DNA of 5,214 nt from Chloroflexota bacterium (GTDB lineage Bacteria; Chloroflexota; Anaerolineae; Anaerolineales; UBA11579), in assembly GCA_030610225.1 (NCBI GenBank), contig JAUWSD010000107.1:1-5214 (forward strand). The letters are read 5' to 3'. The notes beneath the pieces were generated by a model, which was given only the letters and a program-made list of their open reading frames with translations, was not told the DNA's origin and searched no databases. Of the stretch, positions 1-4,677 are shown one piece after another (the first letter of the stretch is position 1; every line of letters begins with the position of its first letter). The position numbers and the translations under genes were made by a program.

Positions 1-1
1 A

Positions 2-667
2 ACTCCAACAGAGATCCCCTATGCCGCCCTTGTAAACGGAGAAGGGATTCTGCTGGACAGCTACACTATCTCTTACGGCCAATATATGCAGGCTTTGGAA
101 AACGGCGCAGACCTTCCAACTGATGAGACCGAAATTCATCTAGCCGTTATCGATGATCTGATCTATAGACTGCTCCTCTCGCAGGCAGCCAGGGAAGCTG
201 GATATGAGGAAACGAGTGATATCCTTACCCAGAGAATATCTGACCTTGAAGCTGAGATGGGTGGGAGTGAAATGCTTGATGAATGGCTTGCTGATCAGGG
301 ATACACACGGGATACGTTCAGCAGAGAATTGTCAATTGAGGTCGAAGCAGCCTGGCAGCGTGAGCAGATAATAAATAATGTGCCAACTTCTGCAGAGCAG
401 GTGCGCGCCAGACAGATGCATTTCTATGACCCATATCTTGCTAACCGTGCTTACGGGCAGCTTCTGGAAGGCACCAGTTTTGAAACGATCGCTGCGAATA
501 ATGACCCGCAAGGATACGGCTATCTGGGCTGGTTCCCCCGCAATTATCTCCTCATCCCGGAAATTGAAGCAGCGGCATTTGCCCTTCAAGCGGGTGAATA
601 CAGCGATCTGATCGAGACTGATGCAGGTTTTTTCCTTGTTGAGGTAATTGAACGGCAGGATGACTGA
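2..667 (+). CDS. SurA/parvulin-type peptidylprolyl isomerase or chaperone, 5'-partial, ends at premature TGA
   Basis: This is the C-terminal part of an extracytoplasmic foldase. The frame is open from the left edge (221 visible codons), so the start and any signal peptide lie outside. Visible residues 1-130 resemble a SurA N-terminal helical domain, with VNGEGILL near the start, then IDDLIYRLLLSQAAREAGY and a GYTRDTF segment. Residues about 134-220 resemble a parvulin domain: VRARQ, a G-x-SFETIA helix, DPQGYGYLGWFPRNYL, AAFALQAGEYSDLIET and GFFLVEVIER. Both positions that usually hold catalytic His are changed: ARHIL is ARQMH here, and GYHIV is GFFLV. Isomerase activity is therefore doubtful and a chaperone role is possible. 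The TGA at 665-667 interrupts a frame that continues with family-like sequence to 772. The family call is firm; activity and intactness are uncertain. Confidence 0.82.
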   Translation, partial: TPTEIPYAALVNGEGILLDSYTISYGQYMQALENGADLPTDETEIHLAVIDDLIYRLLLSQAAREAGYEETSDILTQRISDLEAEMGGSEMLDEWLADQGYTRDTFSRELSIEVEAAWQREQIINNVPTSAEQVRARQMHFYDPYLANRAYGQLLEGTSFETIAANNDPQGYGYLGWFPRNYLLIPEIEAAAFALQAGEYSDLIETDAGFFLVEVIERQDD

Positions 668-772
668 CCTCTGCAATACGATGCACTGCTCACCCTTCAG
701 GGTATCGCACTGGAAGAATGGCTGCTGGAAAAATATAATTCAAGTGAAATTGAAATCTTAGGCAATAACTAA
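668..772 (+). pseudogene. In-frame C-terminal remnant of the SurA/parvulin gene after the TGA
   Basis: After the TGA the same frame reads 34 sense codons, starting PLQYDALLTLQGIALEEWLL and ending IEILGNN, then TAA at 770-772. This matches the usual end of Chloroflexota-type SurA/parvulin proteins as I recall them, where the last strand is followed by an RPLSPDAL-like turn and an amphipathic helix ending in WL. The family residue at the stop position would be Arg, and CGA to TGA is a single C-to-T change. No start codon or ribosome binding site suggests independent translation. The likely explanations are a recent nonsense mutation or a base error; readthrough is less likely. Confidence 0.72.
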
Positions 773-779
773 AGACATC

Positions 780-1451
780 ATGGATAAGGAATTTCAGGAA
801 ATAGAACAAAATAAGAGGCCAGACCGGGGCAACAAAAACGGTTTAGGGTTAGTTTTCGGCAGCATCTTTCTTCTCCTCAGCTCAGCCATCCTGTTAATTG
901 TCTTTATCTATACTTTCATTGTGCCAACAAATCCTTTGAACCCATTTCCGCCTGATGAATCTAAAATCTCCTCCAATCTTATTGCAGGGCCAACACCAAC
1001 ACCCACTAATACTCCTGTTCCCCCAACACAAACTCCAAAACCTTTCCCTGTAGTTATTCCCACCAAAGATTCCGGAATTTTGTTTGAAGTGCAATCTGGT
1101 ATGCCCTGGTATCTTCCTCACCAGAGCGGCTGCAGATACATGTATGTAGCGGGCAGTGTGCTGGACACTGATGGACAGCCTGCAGCAGGTTATTCAGTGC
1201 GTTTGTCTGGTGTGATCGGCGATCATCCAGAACTAACCCTGCAAGCTATCAGCGGCTCTGCGAGGGAGTATTCAACAGGGGGATTCGAAATTCAGATCGG
1301 TGAGCTTGCACCGGTTGATACTCAAAACGGGGTTTACCTGCAGCTTTTCCAGGAGGACGGCACAGCAGCATCCCCAATGATCTCATTCAGCACATCCAGC
1401 AGCTGCATTCAGAATTTGATCTATATTAATTTTTTACAGGTCAGGGAATAG
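780..1451 (+). CDS. Membrane-anchored extracytoplasmic protein with Pro/Thr-rich stalk and beta-sandwich-like domain
   Basis: The 223-residue protein has a short charged cytoplasmic head (1-20), one transmembrane helix (about 22-48, LVFGSIFLLLSSAILLIVFI) and a Pro/Thr-rich stalk (about 52-95, containing GPTPTPTNTPVPPTQTP). The outer domain (about 98-223) holds Cys118 and Cys209, which could form a disulfide. Its core, YMYVAGSVLDTDGQPAAGYSVRLSG, looks like a carboxypeptidase-regulatory or Ig-like beta repeat, and the end (CIQNLIYINFLQ) looks like a closing strand. With no cleavage site after the helix, it is probably an N-in, C-out anchored protein. The ATG lies 7 bases after the TAA at 770-772 with no clear Shine-Dalgarno, so translation may depend on the upstream gene. 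It ends with TAG. The specific function is unknown. Confidence 0.8.
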   Translation: MDKEFQEIEQNKRPDRGNKNGLGLVFGSIFLLLSSAILLIVFIYTFIVPTNPLNPFPPDESKISSNLIAGPTPTPTNTPVPPTQTPKPFPVVIPTKDSGILFEVQSGMPWYLPHQSGCRYMYVAGSVLDTDGQPAAGYSVRLSGVIGDHPELTLQAISGSAREYSTGGFEIQIGELAPVDTQNGVYLQLFQEDGTAASPMISFSTSSSCIQNLIYINFLQVRE

Positions 1452-1452
1452 C

Positions 1453-2262
1453 TTAGCACTTTACAATTAAAATTGCGCTTCCCATTCTCTTGATCAACTC
1501 TTTGGTAATATCCCCCATCAAAAACCCCGCCAGTTTTTTCCTGCTCCATGATGCACCCAAAACAACAAGGTCTACCTTTTCCTGATGGGCAATATCTATA
1601 ATGGTCTCATCTACTACACCATGTTCGATCAGCTTCTTCACTTCCAGGTCATGCTCAGAAAAAATCTCATCACATCTAACCAGATGTTTAGCTAAAGGTG
1701 TCTCTTCACCCAAAATGTTACTTAAATGTTCTTCCTTCACGCCGGTGATATTATAGATCGTGGGGACTGCGCCTTCCACATGCAGCAGGGAGGTTTCCAT
1801 CTTAAGTTTGGATGCGATTTTTGCGCCCAGCTCAATAGCTGGTTCTGATATCTCAGTTCCACCAGAGCAGATCATCATTCTCTCAAATTTATTGCTCATT
1901 TGCCTGATACGGAGAACAGAAGAGGGGGAGTGCTGGATCACTTTTTGGACCAGGTTGTCCTGCTCTGTGGCAAAGAAGCCCCGCCTTCTCCTATCCTCAA
2001 ATACGACAATATCGTAATTACCTTCTTCAATTAATGCCATTATCTCTTCCAGTGATTCCCCACTCTGATATATCTTCTCAACATCCAGGCCAACCAGTAA
2101 AGAATCTGCATTATTCAGGATAAATTCACCTGCTTCCCTGTCATCTGAGGATGAAATATATGCCAGGGTAAAATTTGCATTCAGGGATTGAGCCAACTTA
2201 CCTGTTAGCGCTGTTACTGAAACAGAAAAGGATGCATCTACTGAAAAAAGAATAATATTCAT
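1453..2262 (-). CDS. Tandem-domain universal stress protein (UspA family)
   Basis: This 269-residue cytoplasmic protein has two USP (alpha/beta, Rossmann-like) halves. Residues 1-120 start MNIILFSVDAS and contain the strand NYDIVVFED and the end SSVLRIR. Residues about 124-269 start KFERMMICSGG, carry a helix PAIELGAKIASKL, and end VDLVVLGASWSRKKLAGFLMGD...AILIVKC. The usual C-terminal nucleotide motif is G-x2-G-x9-G-(S/T). Here the second Gly is Trp239, the spacing to Gly250 is one longer, and Asp251 replaces Ser/Thr; the N-half motif is not recognisable. Canonical ATP binding is therefore doubtful. It is last in the exporter operon: ATG follows the exporter stop by 7 bases, and the Shine-Dalgarno (AGGAG) overlaps that TAG. 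I infer a sensing or regulatory role tied to the exporter. Confidence 0.88.
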   Translation of the reverse strand: MNIILFSVDASFSVSVTALTGKLAQSLNANFTLAYISSSDDREAGEFILNNADSLLVGLDVEKIYQSGESLEEIMALIEEGNYDIVVFEDRRRRGFFATEQDNLVQKVIQHSPSSVLRIRQMSNKFERMMICSGGTEISEPAIELGAKIASKLKMETSLLHVEGAVPTIYNITGVKEEHLSNILGEETPLAKHLVRCDEIFSEHDLEVKKLIEHGVVDETIIDIAHQEKVDLVVLGASWSRKKLAGFLMGDITKELIKRMGSAILIVKC

Positions 2263-2269
2263 AACTCTC

Positions 2270-3175
2270 CTAAAAAGCTAACACTCCTTCATTGAAAAAT
2301 TTGATGATCACAAGCAGCGCTCCAATAAATGGCAGGAAGGAGAATAAAAATCTGATGATCGGGCCTTTGAAAAATTGGGTGGAAGTTGCTCCGATCTGCG
2401 CGCCGAGAGCTGCCCCCGTTTGCATCACGAGGGCCATGATAATGTCCACATTTCCTTTTATTGCGTGGGTTACAGCTCCATATCCAGCAGAAAAGATGAT
2501 CTCAAACAGGTCTGTTCCCAAAGCCACATGTGTGGGTACTCCAAGGACATATATGAAAACTGGCATGCGGATGAAACCACCACCAACACCTAACATTCCA
2601 GTTAAAACTCCAGTAATTAATCCAACAAAGATAACAACCCAGAGAGACATTTTTTCAATTCCTGATGCCGGAAAACTTATCATCGGCCAGATATTTATGT
2701 TTTGTACTTTTTTACTGAACTTCTTGTAACCAATATATTCTTTATTATCAGGATTCTTTTTATTTTCTTTAATTGAACGAAAACTCTCAAAAAAAGTAAA
2801 TAAGCTTATCCCAAGAAGAATAATAATATACACAAATCCGATTACCGTATCTACATTTTCTCTAGCTTCAAGCACCTCTATGACCTGAGCGCCAATCTCA
2901 ACTCCTGCAGCAGTTCCAATAACCATGATAAGCCCAAGCTTAATATCAACATTGCCCAGAGCTCGGTGACGGCGAAAAGCCACAAATGATTTCCCGGCGA
3001 TATGGGTTAGGTCTGTGCCAACCACAAAATTCATTGGAACCCCCATCCAAAACATAAACGGTCCTGCCAGGAACCCCCCACCAACACCAAAGAAACCACC
3101 TAAAAGCCCAACAACGAACCCAACTGTCACCAACAGGAAAGGATCAATGGTAACGCCAGAAATTGGAAAGTTCAC
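2270..3175 (-). CDS. TauE/SafE family membrane exporter (probable sulfite/organosulfonate or other anion)
   Basis: This 301-residue polytopic membrane protein shows the two-fold repeat of the TauE/SafE family (PF01925, formerly DUF81). The first half has FPISG (3-7), GGFFGVGGGF (26-35), GVP (45-47), GTDL (53-56) and GNVDI (74-78). The second repeats FPASG (168-172), GVGGGF (196-201), GVP (212-214), GTDL (220-223) and GNVDI (241-245). A hydrophilic, Lys/Asn-rich cytoplasmic loop (about 132-162) joins them. Known members export sulfite, sulfoacetate or related anions; the substrate cannot be read from this sequence. The start is GTG at 3175, which keeps the FPISG segment. It is the first start after an in-frame TAA and sits 4 bases behind GAGGG; the next in-frame ATG would delete the first family motif. 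It ends with TAG. Confidence 0.92.
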   Translation of the reverse strand: MNFPISGVTIDPFLLVTVGFVVGLLGGFFGVGGGFLAGPFMFWMGVPMNFVVGTDLTHIAGKSFVAFRRHRALGNVDIKLGLIMVIGTAAGVEIGAQVIEVLEARENVDTVIGFVYIIILLGISLFTFFESFRSIKENKKNPDNKEYIGYKKFSKKVQNINIWPMISFPASGIEKMSLWVVIFVGLITGVLTGMLGVGGGFIRMPVFIYVLGVPTHVALGTDLFEIIFSAGYGAVTHAIKGNVDIIMALVMQTGAALGAQIGATSTQFFKGPIIRFLFSFLPFIGALLVIIKFFNEGVLAF

Positions 3176-3184
3176 TGTACCCTC

Positions 3185-3436
3185 TTACTCCTTTAACCTA
3201 AAGATGCCAAGAGATCCCAACAGGAAGGAAACAATATATTCCAATAAAACTGCTTGCGCCAGGATCAACAGGATCACTGCAACCGAATACCAATTTAAAT
3301 TACTATTGAAAAGTTTGTACATTGGTTCGCTCAGATATCTGAGTCCCAAATAGACATATAACCCCATTATGACCGCGTAAACCACTACTTCTATTAATAA
3401 AACCGATATGCTCTGTTTTTTTGTTCTCTTATCCAT
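3185..3436 (-). CDS. Small two-helix membrane protein, first gene of the exporter operon
   Basis: This 83-residue protein has a short basic head (MDKRTKKQ), a transmembrane helix at about 9-33 (VLLIEVVVYAVIMGLYVYLG), a short outer loop with Pro and Asn residues (37-48), a second helix at about 49-76 (YSVAVILLILAQAVLLEYIV), and a basic tail (FRLKE). Both termini are predicted on the cytoplasmic side. I do not recognise a named family. The 9-base gap to the exporter start, and exporter Shine-Dalgarno candidates partly inside its last codons, point to co-translation, so an accessory subunit is a reasonable inference. It lies in the same reading frame as the exporter, separated by one TAA. No good Shine-Dalgarno precedes the ATG; only a weak GGA lies about 13 bases upstream. 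It ends with TAA. Confidence 0.75.
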   Translation of the reverse strand: MDKRTKKQSISVLLIEVVVYAVIMGLYVYLGLRYLSEPMYKLFNSNLNWYSVAVILLILAQAVLLEYIVSFLLGSLGIFRLKE

Positions 3437-3490
3437 TAGATATGTATATCCAAATTATTTATCTAAAATAGTTTAGCATACCTGACCCTT
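3437..3490 (-). promoter_or_regulatory. AT-rich leader of the exporter operon with two short inverted repeats
   Basis: This stretch lies between the terminator of the upstream unit and the operon's first ATG, so a promoter is expected here. Two short inverted repeats stand out: GATAT-GT-ATATC at 3439-3450, ending two bases before the start codon, and CTAAA-ATAG-TTTAG at 3463-3476. TAGATA (3437-3442) and TATCTA (3460-3465) form a wider pair. They could be operator sites, but AT-rich DNA yields such repeats by chance. I could not place a convincing -35/-10 pair; AATAAT and TAAACT are possible -10 elements. Confidence 0.35.
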
Positions 3491-3548
3491 AAAAAGAAAG
3501 AGTTCCTTATCATATTTCAGGATTAACTCCTCACGATAAAGAACTCTT
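3491..3548 (-). terminator. Rho-independent-type terminator after the DhaL-like gene
   Basis: The arms at 3498-3511 and 3535-3548 pair over 14 positions (8 bp, one C/A mismatch, 5 bp). The 23-base loop contains a further AGGA-TTAAC-TCCT mini-stem at 3519-3531. On the minus strand the stem is followed at once by TTTCTTTTT (complement of 3491-3499). The T-run lies only on that side, so the direction is leftward, ending the unit that stops at 3568. The stem is AT-rich and its loop large, so efficiency may be moderate. Confidence 0.72.
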
Positions 3549-3567
3549 ATAGGTTAAATATTGTGGC

Positions 3568-4164
3568 TTATTTCAAGAAACCGCCAAGCAGATCAAGCAT
3601 TGTTCCAGCAACGATAGAACTGGATTGTGACCGGTGTTCGCTGGCACCCATTGGGCTGGATGAGATGACCGCCTGGATAAGTGCCTCAGATGTGCTTCCT
3701 CCCTGATTCTTTGCTGAAAAGAAAGCCAGACCCGCTTTGAGAATATCTCCCGCATCGATCTTACCATCACTGCCGCCAAGGAACCCTGTCAGCATTCCAG
3801 CCATATTATCATCAGTTTTCTTGACTTCGCCACCACCCATCAGGGTTTGGACCAGATCAAGGAAATTGTCAGCGCCCAGGGGCTGCTCTTTAAATTGGTC
3901 GGATGCAGCTTCAAAACCTTTTGAATATACCTGTGCTGAGCCGCTCTTCTCTTTGCCCAGAAGTTTTCCAGCCAAAGCAAGCTGATCGGTCAAGCTTCCG
4001 GATTCCTTTTGTCCAAAGGCATCTGTGACCATACTGAAGATGTTAACCATATTATCGCCGTGGTCACCATTGTGAGTGTCGGCTTTATTCAGGCTTTCTT
4101 TGTTTTCAGATAATGATGAGGTCACTGCTTCGAACATAGAAAGTAAATTTATATTATTAGACAT
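3568..4164 (-). CDS. DAK2/DhaL-like domain protein, divergent, function unknown
   Basis: This 198-residue protein is predicted soluble and mostly helical. Its N-terminal part resembles the DhaL (DAK2, dihydroxyacetone kinase subunit L) fold: Leu25-Asn-Lys-Ala-Asp29, then GDHGDNM at 33-39, where the family has L-x3-D-x4-GDxDHG-x-NM. Also similar are GSAQVYSKGFEAA (about 75-87, cf. the GASGxLYGxAF helix), a Gly-rich turn LMGGG (108-112), GGSTSEAL (155-162) and SSPMGASEHR (169-178) near the end. Two residues, including one of the three Mg-nucleotide-binding Asp, appear deleted from the core motif, so kinase activity is uncertain. SDGKIDAGD (132-140) resembles half an EF-hand loop but lacks its first ligands. 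It lies 14 bases behind the DUF4332 gene, in one operon. The fold call is moderately supported; the function is unknown. Confidence 0.68.
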   Translation of the reverse strand: MSNNINLLSMFEAVTSSLSENKESLNKADTHNGDHGDNMVNIFSMVTDAFGQKESGSLTDQLALAGKLLGKEKSGSAQVYSKGFEAASDQFKEQPLGADNFLDLVQTLMGGGEVKKTDDNMAGMLTGFLGGSDGKIDAGDILKAGLAFFSAKNQGGSTSEALIQAVISSSPMGASEHRSQSSSIVAGTMLDLLGGFLK

Positions 4165-4177
4165 AAAAAAAACCCTC
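4165..4177 (-). promoter_or_regulatory. Unusual ribosome binding site of the DhaL-like gene: GAGAGGG followed by eight U
   Basis: On the minus strand the 14-base gap before the ATG reads AGAGAGGG followed by T8 and then ATG. GAGGG can act as a purine-rich Shine-Dalgarno, but the whole spacer is a homopolymeric U tract. No hairpin precedes the tract, so it is not a terminator. The run is outside the coding frame, so slippage would change spacing rather than sequence. Confidence 0.5.
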
Positions 4178-4178
4178 T

Positions 4179-4580
4179 CTAGTGTGTGACTACAGGTTTG
4201 AGCTTCTTAGCCTGGGCAACCCAGCTCTTCACCATGCTCTCTGCCGGGGGGCGGCGCACAAGTTTCTTCTTTGTGTTTGTTTCCAGCATTTTCTTGTATA
4301 GATTTGCCGGTACACGGTTGCGCAGTTCCTTGACAGTGTCAACACCTGCTTCTTCGAGCAGATCTGAATACTCTTCACCGATACCTTTGATCCTCATCAG
4401 GTCAGATAAATTCACCCATTCCAGGATCAATTTCTCGCTGATATCTGTGCCCTTAGCAATGACTACGCGACCTTTCTTGGATGCGCCTTTTTTCAACAAG
4501 GCTTCTGTTGTCGCAATCCCGTATTTGCGCAGGATCTTTCCGAATTTTGGTCCAATTCCTTCGATCTTTTCAATCTTCAT
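4179..4580 (-). CDS. DUF4332 domain protein (double helix-hairpin-helix)
   Basis: This 133-residue basic soluble protein carries two helix-hairpin-helix motifs: IEGIGPKFGKIL (6-17) and IKGIGEEYSDLL (64-75). Each is followed by a second helical segment (GIATTEALLKKGA and AGVDTVKELRNRVP). Between them lies ISEKLILEWVNLSDLMRI, and the tail contains KKLVRRPP and a final helix SMVKSWVAQAKKL. This pattern and length fit the DUF4332 family, which is related to DNA-binding HhH proteins such as the RuvA and DNA polymerase lambda-type motifs. Nonspecific DNA or nucleoprotein binding is a reasonable but unproven inference. The ATG at 4580 sits 5 bases behind GGAGGT, a strong site, which fixes the start. 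It is the first gene of a unit with the DhaL-like gene and divergent from the gene at 4678. It ends with TAG. Confidence 0.88.
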   Translation of the reverse strand: MKIEKIEGIGPKFGKILRKYGIATTEALLKKGASKKGRVVIAKGTDISEKLILEWVNLSDLMRIKGIGEEYSDLLEEAGVDTVKELRNRVPANLYKKMLETNTKKKLVRRPPAESMVKSWVAQAKKLKPVVTH

Positions 4581-4585
4581 TTCCT

Positions 4586-4591
4586 ACCTCC
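4586..4591 (-). promoter_or_regulatory. Shine-Dalgarno site of the DUF4332 gene
   Basis: The minus strand reads GGAGGT five bases before the ATG at 4580. This is a near-consensus site and supports that start. Confidence 0.8.
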
Positions 4592-4602
4592 GTTTTTGTT
4601 TG

Positions 4603-4638
4603 ATAGTACTATTCGCATGTCTTTACAACAATATTATA
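4603..4638 (-). promoter_or_regulatory. Possible leftward promoter elements and a 10-bp perfect palindrome
   Basis: The minus strand carries an exact TATAAT (complement of 4633-4638) without a good -35 at 16-18 bases. A second option is TTGTTG, 17 bases, TACTAT, of which the -10 lies inside the perfect palindrome ATAGTACTAT (4603-4612). Either could drive the DUF4332 unit. The palindrome could also be an operator between the two divergent genes. Evidence is weak for each element taken alone. Confidence 0.38.
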
Positions 4639-4650
4639 TTCCATTATGAT
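4622..4650 (+). promoter_or_regulatory. Sigma70-type promoter for the rightward Ala/Lys-rich gene
   Basis: TTTACA (4622-4627) and TATGAT (4645-4650) each match the -35 and -10 consensus at five of six bases, with the optimal 17-base spacer. Transcription would begin near 4657, giving a leader of about 20 bases with a consensus Shine-Dalgarno. This promoter overlaps the possible leftward -10 at 4633-4638, so the two directions may compete. Confidence 0.65.
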
Positions 4651-4665
4651 AACAGAAACTACCGT

Positions 4666-4672
4666 AGGAGGT
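4666..4672 (+). promoter_or_regulatory. Consensus Shine-Dalgarno of the gene at 4678
   Basis: AGGAGGT lies five bases before the ATG at 4678. With the promoter at 4622-4650 it fixes this start and suggests efficient translation. Confidence 0.85.
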
Positions 4673-4677
4673 AATTC

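Noticed and set aside
332..676. Minus-strand open frame opposite the foldase gene
   Set aside because: The foldase frame has clear family sequence. The antisense product shows no domain and has no convincing ribosome binding site or context.
665..720. Selenocysteine readthrough of the TGA at 665-667
   Set aside because: The family residue here is Arg, not Cys or a redox site. Downstream, CGAT/ATCG and ACCC-TTCA-GGGT can pair but leave a 9-base bulge, and the loop is not a recognisable bacterial SECIS.
960..1070. Short tandem DNA repeat in the ACACCAAC-type stretch
   Set aside because: It is explained by Thr/Pro codons of the stalk and has no regular repeat unit at DNA level.
1425..1480. Terminator at the convergent junction (T6 at 1430-1435, CAATT-AA-AATTG at 1464-1475)
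   Set aside because: The T-run has no adjacent stem, and the small AT-only inverted repeat is inside the USP coding sequence and too weak.
2292..2729. Plus-strand open frame opposite the exporter
   Set aside because: It is antisense to the repeated TauE/SafE motifs, and its Pro/Thr/Ile-rich product is what the complement of Gly/Val-rich membrane codons gives.
3733..3775. EF-hand or dockerin-like calcium loop (SDGKIDAGD) in the DhaL-like protein
   Set aside because: Only the second half of the loop fits. The first ligand positions are Leu and Gly, and there is no second loop.
4165..4181. T8 run on the minus strand as a terminator between the DUF4332 and DhaL-like genes
   Set aside because: No GC stem precedes the run, and it directly abuts the start codon of the next gene.
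4186..4674. Plus-strand 162-codon frame opposite the DUF4332 gene
   Set aside because: It is entirely antisense to a recognised family with a strong start site, is Ser/Phe-rich, and runs through the intergenic promoter region to stop just before the next ATG.
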